A DNA stretch of 52,208 nt from Serinicoccus kebangsaanensis (GCF_008919445.1 NZ_VSLG01000018.1:1-52208); one strand, 5' to 3'. Positions 7,435 through 16,928 are shown, counted from the first letter of the stretch. The notes: generated from the letters alone by a model not told the origin. A program made the numbers and translations.

Positions 7435-9909
7435 TCAGCCCACGGCCGCGATCGGCGCTGGGGCGGGCATACCGGAGCCGTCGCGCTTGTCGCCGGTCTC
7501 CGGCAGGTCGACCGCGACCCCGTTGGCTGAGGCCGCCCGGGGAGGAGCGGCGCCGGCCCAGGCCAGGATCAGCTGGTCCTCGCCCTTGAGCAGGCGATGG
7601 CACCGCACCCCGCCGGTCGCCCGCCCCTTCGTGGGGTATGCCCACAGGTCGGTGACCTTGACCGTGCCGGTCTGGGTGCCTGGCAGGGCACCGGCGGCAC
7701 CGGCCACGGTGACGACGGCGTTCTCGACACCGGTGTCGACAGCCCCGAAGCTGACGACGCGTGCGCCGCTGCCCAGCTTGACCCCGGCGATGCCGCCACC
7801 GGAGCGCCCCTGCGGCCGCACCAGCGACGCGGCGAAGCGCAGCAGCTGGGCGTCCGAGGTGACGAAGACGAACTCCTCCTCGCCCGTCACCAGCTCGCGG
7901 GCGCCGACCACCGCGTCGCCCTCCTTGAGCGAGATCACCTCGAAGGAGTCACGGTTGACGGGGTAGTCCGGGTTCACCCGCTTCACCACGCCGTCGCGGG
8001 TGCCGAGCGCCAGGCCCATGCCCTCGCCGGTCAGCGAGCACAGCCCCAGGACCTGCTCGCCCGGGGGCAGGTCGACGAAGGCCGACACGGGCGCGCCACC
8101 GGACAGGTTCGGAGCCCCCGCCGACGGCGGCAGCGCCGGCAGCTCGACGACCGACAGCTTCACCACCCGGCCGGCGCTGGTCAGCAGCCCGATCTCCCCC
8201 CGAGCCGTCGTGCTCACCTGCGAGGTGATGACGTCGTGCTTGGCCCGGTTGCCGCCCACGCCGGGCTCGTCGGCCCCGGCGCGCGCCAGCAGCCCGGTGG
8301 AGGAGAGCAGCACCCGGCACGGGTCGTCCGCGACCTCCAGGTCCATCCCGGAGGCCTTGGACCCGGTCGCCGCGCCAGCAGCAGCGGCCGAGGAGGCCCC
8401 GGTTCCGTCGCTCTCCAGCAGCACGGTGCGTCGCGGGGTGCCGTGCTGCTGCGCCACCTCGGCCAGCTCGTCGGACACGACCTTGAGCAGCAGCTGCTCG
8501 TCCGCCAGGATCGCCTCCAGCGCCTCGATCTCGCGCTCGAGCTCGTCTCGCTCGCTCTCCAGCTCGATCCGGGAGAACTTCGTCAGCTGCCGCAGCGGGA
8601 TCCCGAGGATGTCGTCCGCCTGCGTGGTGGAGAGGTCGAAGACCTGCATCAGCCGGGTCTTGGCCGCGGCGGCGTCGTCGCTGGCCCGGATGAGCTGGAT
8701 GACCTCGTCGATGTCGAGGATCGCCAGCAGCCGGCCCTCGACGATGTGCAGCCGGTCCTTCTTCCTCCCCAACCGGTGCTCGGTCCGGCGCCGGACCACC
8801 TCGGTGCGGAAGTCGACATACACCCCCAGCAGCTCCTTGAGCCCCAGCGTCCGCGGCTGCCCCTCCACCAGCGCCACGTTGTTGATGCCGAAGGACTCCT
8901 CCATCGGCGTCAGCTTGTAGAGCTGCTCCAGCACCGCCTCAGGGTTGAAGCCGGTCTTGATCTCGATGACCAGGTGCAGCCCCTTGGTCCGGTCGGTGAG
9001 GTCGATGATGTCGGAGATGCCCTGCAGCTTCTTGCTCTGCGCCAGCTGCTTGACCTTCTCGATCACCTTCTCCGGCCCGACGAGGTAGGGCAGGTCGGTG
9101 ACGACGATCCCCTTCTTGCGCGGCGTGACGTTCTCGATCCGCGCGGTCGCCCGGGTGCGGAACGACCCACGCCCCGTCTCGTAGGCCTCACGGATGCCGT
9201 CCAGCCCCACGATCCGCCCGCCCAGCGGCAGGTCGGGGCCGGGCACGAAGCGCATCAGCGCCTCCAGGTCCGCCTGAGGGTTCGCGATGAGGTGCCGGGC
9301 CGCGCCGATGACCTCGACCAGGTTGTGCGGCGGCATGTTCGTCGCCATCCCGACCGCGATGCCGGTGGCACCGTTGACCAGCAGGTTCGGGAAGGCCGCG
9401 GGCAGCACGTCGGGCTGGAAGAGCTGGTCGTCGTAGTTCGGGACGTAGTCGACCGTGCTCTCGTCCAGGCTGCCGGTCATGAGCAGCGCGGCCGGCGCCA
9501 TCCGCGCCTCGGTGTAGCGGCTGGCCGCCGGGCCGTCGTCCAGCGACCCGAAGTTGCCGTGCCCGTCCACCAGCGGCAGCCGCATCGTGAACGGCTGCGC
9601 CATCCGCACCATCGCGTCGTAGATCGCCTGGTCCCCGTGCGGGTGGTACTTGCCCATCACCTCACCGACGACGCGCGAGCACTTCACGTGCGCCTTGTCC
9701 GGCCGCAGCCCCAGCTCGTGCATCCCGAAGAGGATGCGCCGCTGCACCGGCTTCAGCCCGTCCCGCGCGTCCGGCAGCGCCCGCGAGTAGATGACCGAGT
9801 AGGCATACTCGAGGAACGCGCCCTCCATCTCCTCGACCGCGTCGACCTCGAGGATCTTCTCCTCGACGTCGAAGAGGTCCTCGCTCTGCGAACGCTTGCG
9901 GCGGGCCAT
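7435..9909 (-). CDS. parC: DNA topoisomerase IV subunit A (ParC-type)
   Basis: 824 residues from ATG 9909 ([14 protein letters not shown]) with AGGAG upstream; a longer in-frame extension to 10032 lacks support. The breakage-reunion domain is complete: [18 protein letters not shown] at 43-60, [12 protein letters not shown] at 87-98, and the catalytic Tyr132 in [10 protein letters not shown]. The long coiled-coil helix ([22 protein letters not shown]) and a C-terminal beta-pinwheel follow. [15 protein letters not shown], rather than the GyrA-type DGDSAAAMRY, argues for ParC. A Gln (93) occupies the position of the quinolone-determining Ser83 of E. coli GyrA. It decatenates chromosomes with ParE, which is not in this window. 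Confidence 0.9.
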   Translation of the reverse strand: MARRKRSQSEDLFDVEEKILEVDAVEEMEGAFLEYAYSVIYSRALPDARDGLKPVQRRILFGMHELGLRPDKAHVKCSRVVGEVMGKYHPHGDQAIYDAMVRMAQPFTMRLPLVDGHGNFGSLDDGPAASRYTEARMAPAALLMTGSLDESTVDYVPNYDDQLFQPDVLPAAFPNLLVNGATGIAVGMATNMPPHNLVEVIGAARHLIANPQADLEALMRFVPGPDLPLGGRIVGLDGIREAYETGRGSFRTRATARIENVTPRKKGIVVTDLPYLVGPEKVIEKVKQLAQSKKLQGISDIIDLTDRTKGLHLVIEIKTGFNPEAVLEQLYKLTPMEESFGINNVALVEGQPRTLGLKELLGVYVDFRTEVVRRRTEHRLGRKKDRLHIVEGRLLAILDIDEVIQLIRASDDAAAAKTRLMQVFDLSTTQADDILGIPLRQLTKFSRIELESERDELEREIEALEAILADEQLLLKVVSDELAEVAQQHGTPRRTVLLESDGTGASSAAAAGAATGSKASGMDLEVADDPCRVLLSSTGLLARAGADEPGVGGNRAKHDVITSQVSTTARGEIGLLTSAGRVVKLSVVELPALPPSAGAPNLSGGAPVSAFVDLPPGEQVLGLCSLTGEGMGLALGTRDGVVKRVNPDYPVNRDSFEVISLKEGDAVVGARELVTGEEEFVFVTSDAQLLRFAASLVRPQGRSGGGIAGVKLGSGARVVSFGAVDTGVENAVVTVAGAAGALPGTQTGTVKVTDLWAYPTKGRATGGVRCHRLLKGEDQLILAWAGAAPPRAASANGVAVDLPETGDKRDGSGMPAPAPIAAVG

Positions 9910-10047
9910 GGGTCGGTGCTGCTCCTGGTGTCTCGGTGGGGGACAGCGCTCAGGGTATGCCGCCCCGCACCGCCCTCGGAGGAGGCGCGGCGAGATCTGT
10001 GGACACGCGGAGAGGTGGAGAAGCGCTACCACTACCTGGCATCACCC

Positions 10048-10070
10048 GCTACCATGCCATGCATGGTAGC
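10048..10070. promoter_or_regulatory. perfect inverted repeat over the padR start (probable operator)
   Basis: GCTACCATGC at 10048-10057 and GCATGGTAGC at 10061-10070 are exact reverse complements separated by CAT. The second arm contains the padR ATG at 10063. PadR proteins are dimeric winged-helix repressors that commonly bind such repeats in their own promoters, so autorepression is likely (inference). Confidence 0.7.
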
Positions 10071-10401
10071 GAGCCAGGCGGTCACCCAGTTGCGCAAGGG
10101 CGCGCTGCAGCACTGCGTCCTGGCGCTGCTCGAGGACGAGGAGCGCTACGGCTACGAGCTGGTGACCGCGCTGTCCGAGGCCGGTCTCGTGGCCAGCGAG
10201 GGCACGGTCTACCCACTGCTGCGCAGGCTGCGCCAGGTCGAGCTCGTCACCACGGCCTGGCGAGACTCGGCGTCGGGTCCGCCTCGCCGCTACTACACGC
10301 TGACCGACCAGGGCAGGCGGGCGCTGGCGGACTTCCGTCAGGCCTGGGCGGACTTCACCACGACAGTCGACGCGATCCTGCGACGAACGGAGAACTCATG
10401 A
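10063..10401 (+). CDS. PadR family transcriptional regulator
   Basis: 112 residues. The winged helix reads QLRKGALQHCVLALLEDEERYGYELVTALSEAGLVASEGTVYPLLRRLRQVELVTT, with the wing PPRRYYTLTDQGRRAL, the standard PadR N-terminal domain; the short C-terminal helix (FRQAWADFTTTVDAILRR) serves for dimerisation. ATG 10063 has no Shine-Dalgarno sequence and lies inside a perfect palindrome, as does the alternative ATG 10054. The stop overlaps the next start (ATGA at 10398-10401), so it forms a coupled pair with the HAAS-domain membrane protein, the usual partner. Divergent from parC. Confidence 0.9.
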   Translation: MVASQAVTQLRKGALQHCVLALLEDEERYGYELVTALSEAGLVASEGTVYPLLRRLRQVELVTTAWRDSASGPPRRYYTLTDQGRRALADFRQAWADFTTTVDAILRRTENS

Positions 10402-11048
10402 ACGAGATCCAGCAGCAACCGCTCGTGCGGGACTATCTCGCGAGCCTCGACGCCGCATCGACTGGCAGGCTGAGCGCGGTCGACGCGGCTGACCTGCGAG
10501 GTGACATCGAGGCCCATCTCGCGGATGCGCTCCCGGAGGGTGCGAGCGAGGCGCAGGTCCGGCAGGTGCTGGACCGGCTCGGGGAGCCGGAGACGGTGGT
10601 GAGCGCCGCGTCGGTCGAGGAAGAGGACTCAGGCACGAGAGGCGGTGCTGACCCGCGGACGTCGGGCAGGCTCGAGACCGCATCGCTGGTATGCCTGCTG
10701 CTCGCCATCCCGCTGTTCTTCCTCTTCCCGGTGAACCTGCTGCTCTGGGTGGGCGGGCTCGGGCTGCTGCTGTGGTCCCGGCTGTGGGGTGTGGGCGACA
10801 AGGTGTGGGGTGCAGTGGTGCTGGGCGCAGCCCCGTCTGTGGTGGTGTTCGCCTTCGGGGTGAGCTGGGGCTACGGTGCGCAGGAGTGCTCGCAGACCTC
10901 GGGCGGCCCGGTCGAATGCACCTCCTCGGTTTCCTGGATCGCGCCTGCCATCAACGTCGCGCTGATTCTCTACCTGTGCCTGGTCGTCTACACGGTGTTC
11001 CGACTGGTCCGCTCCCTGCGCCGGGCCCGGGTGCAGGTGAGGGTCTGA
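10398..11048 (+). CDS. HAAS-domain integral membrane protein
   Basis: 216 residues. The N-terminal 75 residues (VRDYLASLDAAS...LRGDIEAHLADAL...VRQVLDRLGEPETVV) match the HAAS signalling domain found beside PadR regulators. Then come transmembrane segments near 95-130 and 137-158 and a last one near 178-203, ending in a basic tail. The start overlaps the padR stop by 4 bp, so the two are co-translated. The family probably relays an envelope or antibiotic signal to PadR (inference). Its TGA lies one base from the stop of the convergent deacetylase gene. Confidence 0.8.
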   Translation: MNEIQQQPLVRDYLASLDAASTGRLSAVDAADLRGDIEAHLADALPEGASEAQVRQVLDRLGEPETVVSAASVEEEDSGTRGGADPRTSGRLETASLVCLLLAIPLFFLFPVNLLLWVGGLGLLLWSRLWGVGDKVWGAVVLGAAPSVVVFAFGVSWGYGAQECSQTSGGPVECTSSVSWIAPAINVALILYLCLVVYTVFRLVRSLRRARVQVRV

Positions 11049-11049
11049 C

Positions 11050-12780
11050 TCACCCGTCCCGCATGTCCGAGATGGTCGTCATCGTGTAGCCGTTGTTGCG
11101 CATCGTCCGGACGATCTGCGGCAGCGCCTCGGCGGTGTGGTAGCCCCCGATGTGCGCCAGGACGATGCTGCCGCTGGCCGGCAGCGGGCTGGTCGTCCGG
11201 GCCACGATCTCCGCCGCAGACGTGTCCGGGCTCCAGTCGATGGTGTCCCTGGCCCACATCGCGGTGACCGGGAATCCCTCGCTCGCGGCGATGCCGCGCA
11301 CCCGCGCGTCCTGCGAGCCGTAGGGCGGCCGCCACATCGGGGTCACCGGCATACCCGTCAGGTCGCGCAGCACCGGGGTGGCGTCGGCGATCTCGGCGCG
11401 CACCACGGCGTCGGTCATCGTGCGCCGGCACGGCTCGCCGCTCGGTGAGCCGCCGCCGCCACGGACCAGGTCGCAGTGGTGCACCGTGTGGTTGCCGACC
11501 TCGAACAGCTCCGGGTGCGCCGCGATCCGCGCCATCACCGCGCGACCCTCGCTGGTGTTGGCCATCTGGCTGGTCGAGAAGAAGGTGGTGCACACCTGCT
11601 CCTCGACGAGGTAGTCGACCAGCCCGCGGGCACCCTCAAGCCGCCCACCCATGTCGAGGGTGAAGGCCATCTTCTTGCTGTCCGTGCCACCGACGGTGGA
11701 CAGGATCTTCTGGCTCTCCCGGGCGGAGAAGGTGGGTCCGGCCCAGCAGATGCCCCGAGCGCGCTGCACGTCGCGGGCGACGTCGATGGATAGCGCGCTG
11801 GTCCCGCCCATGAGGTATGCCGTGCCCGGGGTCAGCCGGTCGAGGTCGCCCCCGACGCCGCTCGGGATCCCGCCGTGGCGGGCGAGCAGCACCGGTCCGC
11901 GGGTGGTGGCGGTCGCCGGGACCGCGGCCAGGGCGTCGGGGAACGCGGTGCCGGTCGCGATGACGACCCCCGGGCGGCTCGGGCCGAAGACCCGGCGGGA
12001 CACCGCCAGGGCGGTGCCGTAGCGGTTGGTGCCGCTGACCCGCTCGGTCACGGCATACCCCTCCAGCTGGCGACGGACGGACTCGGCGACGGCGGCGCTG
12101 CCACCGACGAGCAGGATCCGCCCCGGGTCGAGCCGGTCGATCTCCGCCGCGACCGCCGGAGGGAGGGAGCCCGGCTCGGTCAGGAGCACCGGCGCGTCCT
12201 GGACGGCGGCGGCCGCACCGGCGGCGAGCGCGTCCGGCCAGTCGGCACCGGTCGAGACGTAGACGACGTCGCTGCCGTCCGGGAAGGCATGCCGGCTGAC
12301 CGCGAGCGCGGTGTCGTAGCGGGTGGTCCCCGACACCCGCTGCACCGACCCCGTGGTGTAGCCGCGCAGCGCCTCGACGACGCGGTTGTCCACGACCCCG
12401 CTGCCCCCGACGACCACGATGCTGCGCGGTTGCAGCCGACGCAGCTCCTGGGCCGTGGAGCCGGGGATGTCCGTGCGCCGGACGAAGAGCACCGGCCCGC
12501 CCTGCCGGTCGGCGGCCGGACCCGCGGAGAGGGCGTCCGGGAAGGTGGCGCCGGCCGCGACGTAGACCACCGGCACGCGTGGGGAGTGGAAGCGCGCGCT
12601 GACCCGCGCGGCGGTGGCGTAGCGGTCGCTGCCGGACAACCGCTCCACCCGGAAGTCGGGATCACCGGCGGTGGGCGCGGCGGAGGGCTGCGGCGTGGTC
12701 GTCGCGGCCGGCGCGGCGAGCGGACCGGCGGCCACCAGGGCCGCGGCGAGCAGGCTGCTGAGCAGGCGGATCGGTCGCAT
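11050..12780 (-). CDS. secreted polysaccharide deacetylase with three cell-wall-binding repeats
   Basis: 576 residues with a Sec signal peptide (MRPIRLLSSLLAAALVAAGPLAAPA). Three CWB2 (cell wall binding repeat 2) units follow, each opening with RxSGxxRYxTAxxVS (near 47, 147, 247) and containing FPDAL/WPDALA and a VVGGS/MGGT strand; they anchor proteins to the wall by binding polymer. The last ~220 residues are a NodB deacetylase: AFTLDMGG with the first Asp, NHTVHH metal ligands, RPPYG, and LAHIGGYHT. The expected role is N- or O-deacetylation of peptidoglycan or a wall glycan. GAGGAG precedes ATG 12780. Confidence 0.9.
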   Translation of the reverse strand: MRPIRLLSSLLAAALVAAGPLAAPAATTTPQPSAAPTAGDPDFRVERLSGSDRYATAARVSARFHSPRVPVVYVAAGATFPDALSAGPAADRQGGPVLFVRRTDIPGSTAQELRRLQPRSIVVVGGSGVVDNRVVEALRGYTTGSVQRVSGTTRYDTALAVSRHAFPDGSDVVYVSTGADWPDALAAGAAAAVQDAPVLLTEPGSLPPAVAAEIDRLDPGRILLVGGSAAVAESVRRQLEGYAVTERVSGTNRYGTALAVSRRVFGPSRPGVVIATGTAFPDALAAVPATATTRGPVLLARHGGIPSGVGGDLDRLTPGTAYLMGGTSALSIDVARDVQRARGICWAGPTFSARESQKILSTVGGTDSKKMAFTLDMGGRLEGARGLVDYLVEEQVCTTFFSTSQMANTSEGRAVMARIAAHPELFEVGNHTVHHCDLVRGGGGSPSGEPCRRTMTDAVVRAEIADATPVLRDLTGMPVTPMWRPPYGSQDARVRGIAASEGFPVTAMWARDTIDWSPDTSAAEIVARTTSPLPASGSIVLAHIGGYHTAEALPQIVRTMRNNGYTMTTISDMRDG

Positions 12781-12891
12781 CTCGGGCTCCTCACGGGATG
12801 GGCACCACGGTGTGCCACACCGCTATGTCGCCGGTGGTGCGCGAAAGGTTGCCCCGCGCCGCGTGCTGATGTGCGTGTCGGCGCGGGCGGG

Positions 12892-12897
12892 TAGCCT
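12892..12897 (+). promoter_or_regulatory. -10 element of a leaderless amidohydrolase transcript
   Basis: TAGCCT (TANNNT) lies 8 bp before ATG 12906, which has no Shine-Dalgarno sequence, the geometry of a leaderless actinobacterial transcript. Confidence 0.5.
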
Positions 12898-12905
12898 CGC
12901 CAGCT

Positions 12906-14135
12906 ATGACCAGCACACTGTTCACCGGCGGGACGGTGGTCGACGGGACCCTGGCCCAGCCGTCCGTGGCGGACGTCCTCGTCGTGGACGGGCGGGTGGA
13001 GCAGGTCGGGCCCGGCCTGGGGGTGGAGGCCGACCGCGTCGTCGACTGCACCGGCCAGACCGTGACGCCGGGCCTCTTCGACTGCCACGTCCACGTCATG
13101 TTCGAGCAGCCCAGCATGGTGCGGATCCTGCAGACGCCGTTCAGCCTGCCGTTCTTCGAGGCGGCCGGGCGGCTGCGGCGCACGCTGGCCACCGGCATCA
13201 CCTGGGTCCGCGACGCGGGCGGCGCCGACCTGGGCGTGGCCGAGGCGGTGCGTCGCGGGCTCACCCCCGGGCCGAGGATGCAGATCGCCATCAACCTCAT
13301 CAGCCAGACCGGGGGGCACGGCGACGACTGGCAGCTGTGCGGTGCCCACGTCGGCCTCATGCCCGAGCACCCGGGATGCCCCTCGGCCGTCGTCGACGGA
13401 CCGGTCGAGATGCGCAAGAAGGTGCGCGAGCTGATCCGGGCCGGGGCGGACGTGCTCAAGGTCGCGACCAGCGGGGGAGTGCTCTCGCCACGGAGCAACC
13501 CGCTGCACGGGCACCTGCGCGACGACGAGATCGACGCGCTGGTGAGCGAGGCCAGCGCCGCCGGGCTGCACGTCATGGCGCACGCCCAGGCCACCGACGG
13601 GATCAAGGCCGCCGTCCGCGGCGGCATCCGCTCCATCGAGCACGGCATCTACCTCGACGACGAGGCGATCGAGATGATGCTCGACCGCGGCACCTGGCTG
13701 GTGCCGACCCTCCTCGCGCCGCGCGCCGTGCTCGCCCAGGCGGATGCGGGCATACCTCTCCCGGACGCGGTCGTGGCCAAGGCGCGGATGGTGTCCGAGG
13801 CGCACGACGACTCCGTCCGGCGCGCGATCGAGGCCGGCGTGAAGGTGGCGATGGGCACCGACTCCGGGGTCGGCGAGCACGGCACGAACCTCGACGAGCT
13901 GGCGATCATGCGTGACCTGGGGATGAGCGAGATCGAGGCCTGGCACGCGACCACCAGGGTCGCCGCGGAGCTGCTCGGCGTGGAGGAGGACTACGGCACG
14001 CTGGAGCCGGGCAAGGTCGGCGACGTCGTCGTCCTGGACGGGGCGTATGACGACCTCGCCGGGCTGGGCGACCGTGTCCGGTCGGTCTGGCTGGCGGGGG
14101 AGCCGACGCCGGAGCGCGAGCCCGTCGTCACGTGA
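12906..14135 (+). CDS. metal-dependent amidohydrolase (imidazolonepropionase/Xaa-Pro dipeptidase-like)
   Basis: 409 residues. Diagnostic amidohydrolase motifs appear in order: PGLFDCHVHV (metal ligands HxH), ADVLKVATSGG with the Lys that is carboxylated in the binuclear centre, HVMAHAQ, SIEHGIYL and MGTDSGVGEHG with the last Asp ligand, then LEPGKVGDVVVLDG closing the beta-sandwich. No signal peptide, so cytosolic. The closest families hydrolyse cyclic amides or Xaa-Pro dipeptides; the substrate is unknown. Its stop overlaps the next start (GTGA at 14132-14135), so it is coupled to an ornithine-cyclodeaminase-family gene. That partner hints at imino- or amino-acid catabolism (inference). Confidence 0.85.
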   Translation: MTSTLFTGGTVVDGTLAQPSVADVLVVDGRVEQVGPGLGVEADRVVDCTGQTVTPGLFDCHVHVMFEQPSMVRILQTPFSLPFFEAAGRLRRTLATGITWVRDAGGADLGVAEAVRRGLTPGPRMQIAINLISQTGGHGDDWQLCGAHVGLMPEHPGCPSAVVDGPVEMRKKVRELIRAGADVLKVATSGGVLSPRSNPLHGHLRDDEIDALVSEASAAGLHVMAHAQATDGIKAAVRGGIRSIEHGIYLDDEAIEMMLDRGTWLVPTLLAPRAVLAQADAGIPLPDAVVAKARMVSEAHDDSVRRAIEAGVKVAMGTDSGVGEHGTNLDELAIMRDLGMSEIEAWHATTRVAAELLGVEEDYGTLEPGKVGDVVVLDGAYDDLAGLGDRVRSVWLAGEPTPEREPVVT

Positions 14136-15075
14136 CCGGCGTCGAGGTCCTCGATGCCGCCGAGGTCCGGGCGGCCATCGATCCTGGGGCACTGGTCGAG
14201 GCGCTGCGGGAGGTCTTCGCGGAGGGTGGCGTCGAGGCGCCGGAGCGCAGCCACGTCCCCCTCGACGACCGGCACGCGGCGACACTGCTGCTCATGCCGG
14301 CGTGGCGCAGCGGCGACCTCCTCGGGGTGAAGGTCGCGACCCACCACCCCGGCAACGGGGATCGTGGTCTGCCCGCGATCCACGGCACCTACCTGCTGCT
14401 CGACCACGCCACGGGCGTGCCGCGCGCGATCCTCGACGGTACCGAGCTCACCCGGTGGCGCACCGCCGCGGCCAGCGCCCTGGCCGCCGACCACCTCGCC
14501 CCGGCCGCGGTCGGCGAGCACCTGGTCGTCGGTGCCGGCAACGTTGCGGCCGCCGTGCCGGCCTGCTACGCCGCGGTCCGGGAGGTCGGGCACACGAGCG
14601 TGTGGGCGCGCGACCGCGGCCGGGCTGCGCGACTGGTCGAGCAGCTGCGCGGTCAGGGGTATGCCGCGGACGTCGCCGACGACCTGCGGGCCGCGGTGCG
14701 GCGGGCCGACGTCATCACCACCGCCACCTCGGCGACAAACCCGTTGGTGCTGGGCGAGGACGTGTCGCCAGGGACCCACGTCGACCTCGTCGGCTCGTTC
14801 AGCCCGCAGATGGTCGAGGCGGACGAGGCCCTCATGACCCGCGCCCGGATCGTCGTCGACGTGCCCGAGGCACGGCATACCGCGGGCGAGCTGACCGGTC
14901 CGCTGGGCCGCGGGGTGCTCGACGACGGCGACGTCCGGGTGACCCTCGCCGACGTGGTGAGCGGGCGGGAGGCGGGCCGCCAGAGCGAGGAGCAGGTCAC
15001 CGCCTTCGTGTCGGTCGCACGGCCGCGGAGGACCTTGCCACTGCGGCGCTGGTGCTGCGCTCACGCGAGGGCTGA
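14132..15075 (+). pseudogene. ornithine cyclodeaminase / mu-crystallin family gene, frameshifted near its 3' end
   Basis: From GTG 14132, overlapping the amidohydrolase stop, the frame encodes a full OCD/mu-crystallin fold: LLLMPAWRSGDLLGVKVATHHPGN, GTYLLLDHATGVPRAILDG, TRWRTAAASALAADHLA, the NAD(P) loop VGAGNVAAAVPA, and ITTATSATNPLV. The expected last residues (VGTAAEDLATAALVLRSREG, then TGA at 15073-15075) are present but in another frame. At about 15018-15021 the sequence needs one more G. Uncorrected, the frame runs on into the downstream HNH gene and makes a false 883-residue fusion. The family makes or reduces cyclic imino acids with NAD(P)H. A single-base sequencing error is as likely as real inactivation, since the rest is intact. 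Confidence 0.8.
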
Positions 15076-15274
15076 CCGCGTCGACCGTCGGGACGGGTCT
15101 CGGCCATCCCATGGAGGTCATGGCGCCCACCTCCCGGCGTCGGCTCGGCTGGGGCGAAGGCGTGAGGGATCCGGCCGTCCCGGCCCATCAGTCCCGCCCG
15201 TCGTCACCACCGTCTCTGACCGCGCATCTGTGCAGGTCAGCGGGTATGTCGGTGGTAGGTGGTTGTGTGTGTCC

Positions 15275-16783
15275 ATGGAGAGAGCAGGGGGCGGCCAGGC
15301 GGCCGGGGCGGACGTGTGGTCCGCGTCGGTGGTGGCTGCTGCCGACCCGCCCGTGTGGGTCGGGGCACCGGACTGGGAGTCGCTGGCGGCCGAGCGGGCC
15401 GCGGACCGGGCAGACGAGGATGCTCGCGGCGGTGAGGGCGCAGGTGTGGTCGACGAGGTCGGGTGGGGGAGCGAGACGGACCTGCTCGACGCGGGGGACT
15501 ATCAGGCGTTCATGGACGAGGTGTTCGACGCGCTGGACGGGGAGCAGCCCGACCTGCCGGTGCGGGAGCTGCAGTCGGGTCTGGACGGCGCGCGCCGGTC
15601 CTTAGCGCGGGCGGGGCTGACCGCGCAGGAGGCGGTCACGGTGCTGGACGAGCCGTTGACGGCGGCGATCGAGGCGGTGGGCAGGTTGGCGACGCAGCTG
15701 CACGCCGTGGGTTACACCCTGGCGCGGGAGGCCGCGTCGCGCGGGCTGCACCAGGACGTGGCGTTGTCGTTGGTGGACTGGTTGCGGGTGCGCTGCCCGT
15801 GGTTGCCGGTCGAGGACGCCGCCCGGATCAAGGACGTCGTGGCGGTGGCGGACTCACCGGCGACCGCCCAGATCGGCGAGGCGGTGGCCGCGGGCACGGT
15901 GCCGTTGCACCGCGGCGCGATGGTGGCCCGCACGATGAAGCGGCTGCGGGGATCGTTGGACCCGGACCAGGCGCAGGCGTATGCCGACATCGCCACTGCG
16001 GCCGCGGCCCGGACCGACCTGTCCGACCGGGACCTGGCCCGGGTGTGCCACCAGCTGGTGGAGGACCTGCTGCACGAGAAGAAGCCGAACGAGCGGGAGC
16101 GCGCCGCGCACGAGCTGCGGCGGGTCACCCGGCGCCGGATCGGTGCGGGCCTGACCCGGTTCACCATCGATGCCCCGGACGGGGCTGCCGCCACGATCAA
16201 CGGCGTGCTCACCGGTGCCCTGGCCGCGCCGGCACCGGTCACGGACGAGCGGGGCCAGATCGTCGAGCCCGACACCAGGTCCGCGCGGCAGCGAGGCTTC
16301 GACGCCCTGCAGACCGTGATCACCCGCGGGGTCGGCAACCCTGGGGCGGGGCCGTCCACGGCCCGTGCCTCGGTGATGCTGGTGATCCCGTTCGACCCCG
16401 ACCGTGGTGTGCCGACCGGTCCGGCGACGACGGCGGTGGGGGACTACGTGCCGCCCCGGCAGGCCGAGGAGCTCGGGTGCAGCGGCGATCTGACCCCGGT
16501 CTGGTTGTCCGCCGACGGGGCACCTCTGGCGCTGGGCCGCACCGCGAGGTTCGCGAGCCCGGCCCAGTGGAAGGCCCTGGCCGTCCGGGACGGCGGCTGC
16601 TCCTTCCCCGGGTGCACCGCCCCACCGCAGTGGTGCGACAGCCACCACCTGGACCACTGGGCCCGCGGCGGCCACACCGACACCGACCGGATGGCCCTGC
16701 TCTGCGGGCGCCACCACACCCACGTCCACCAGCACGACCTGACCGCCACCCTCCGCGGCGGCACCGTCACCTGGCACCTCTGA
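15275..16783 (+). CDS. DUF222 / HNH endonuclease domain protein (13E12 family)
   Basis: 502 residues from ATG 15275; the start is uncertain because no clear ribosome site exists and the frame is open further upstream. The N-terminal two thirds are the helical DUF222 region (DALDGEQPDLPVRELQSGL ... LHQDVALSLVDWLRVRCPWL ... VCHQLVEDLLHEKKPNERERAA). The C-terminus is a complete HNH nuclease: DGGCSFPGCTAPPQWCDSHHLDHWARGGHTDTDRMALLCGRHHTHVH, with paired Cys for structural zinc and the HH/N/H catalytic set. These proteins occur in many copies in actinobacteria; their role is unsettled and a mobile or repeat-associated origin has been proposed. A strong hairpin follows its stop. Confidence 0.85.
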   Translation: MERAGGGQAAGADVWSASVVAAADPPVWVGAPDWESLAAERAADRADEDARGGEGAGVVDEVGWGSETDLLDAGDYQAFMDEVFDALDGEQPDLPVRELQSGLDGARRSLARAGLTAQEAVTVLDEPLTAAIEAVGRLATQLHAVGYTLAREAASRGLHQDVALSLVDWLRVRCPWLPVEDAARIKDVVAVADSPATAQIGEAVAAGTVPLHRGAMVARTMKRLRGSLDPDQAQAYADIATAAAARTDLSDRDLARVCHQLVEDLLHEKKPNERERAAHELRRVTRRRIGAGLTRFTIDAPDGAAATINGVLTGALAAPAPVTDERGQIVEPDTRSARQRGFDALQTVITRGVGNPGAGPSTARASVMLVIPFDPDRGVPTGPATTAVGDYVPPRQAEELGCSGDLTPVWLSADGAPLALGRTARFASPAQWKALAVRDGGCSFPGCTAPPQWCDSHHLDHWARGGHTDTDRMALLCGRHHTHVHQHDLTATLRGGTVTWHL

Positions 16784-16795
16784 CCGCCCCGCCCC

Positions 16796-16821
16796 GCAGC
16801 CGGCCCCGGCGGGCCGGCTGC
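16796..16821. terminator. strong GC hairpin between convergent genes
   Basis: GCAGCCGGCCC and GGGCCGGCTGC form a perfect 11-bp stem around a 4-base loop, 12 bp after the HNH gene stop and upstream of the convergent ABC permease stop. There is no T tract, as is common in actinobacteria. Confidence 0.7.
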
Positions 16822-16928
16822 TCAGGCACGCCCCAGGGGTGAACCTGGAGCAGCTTCGCGGCTCAGAACGGCGGGGCGAGTGCGGCCCGAGAGGCGGCGA
16901 CCCTCGTGCGCGGCCCGAGCGGCTGCCG

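Noticed and set aside
14132-16783. Apparent 883-residue OCD-HNH fusion protein
   Set aside because: The junction is out-of-family sequence, and the OCD C-terminus exists in another frame with its own stop, so it is a frameshift artefact rather than a fusion.
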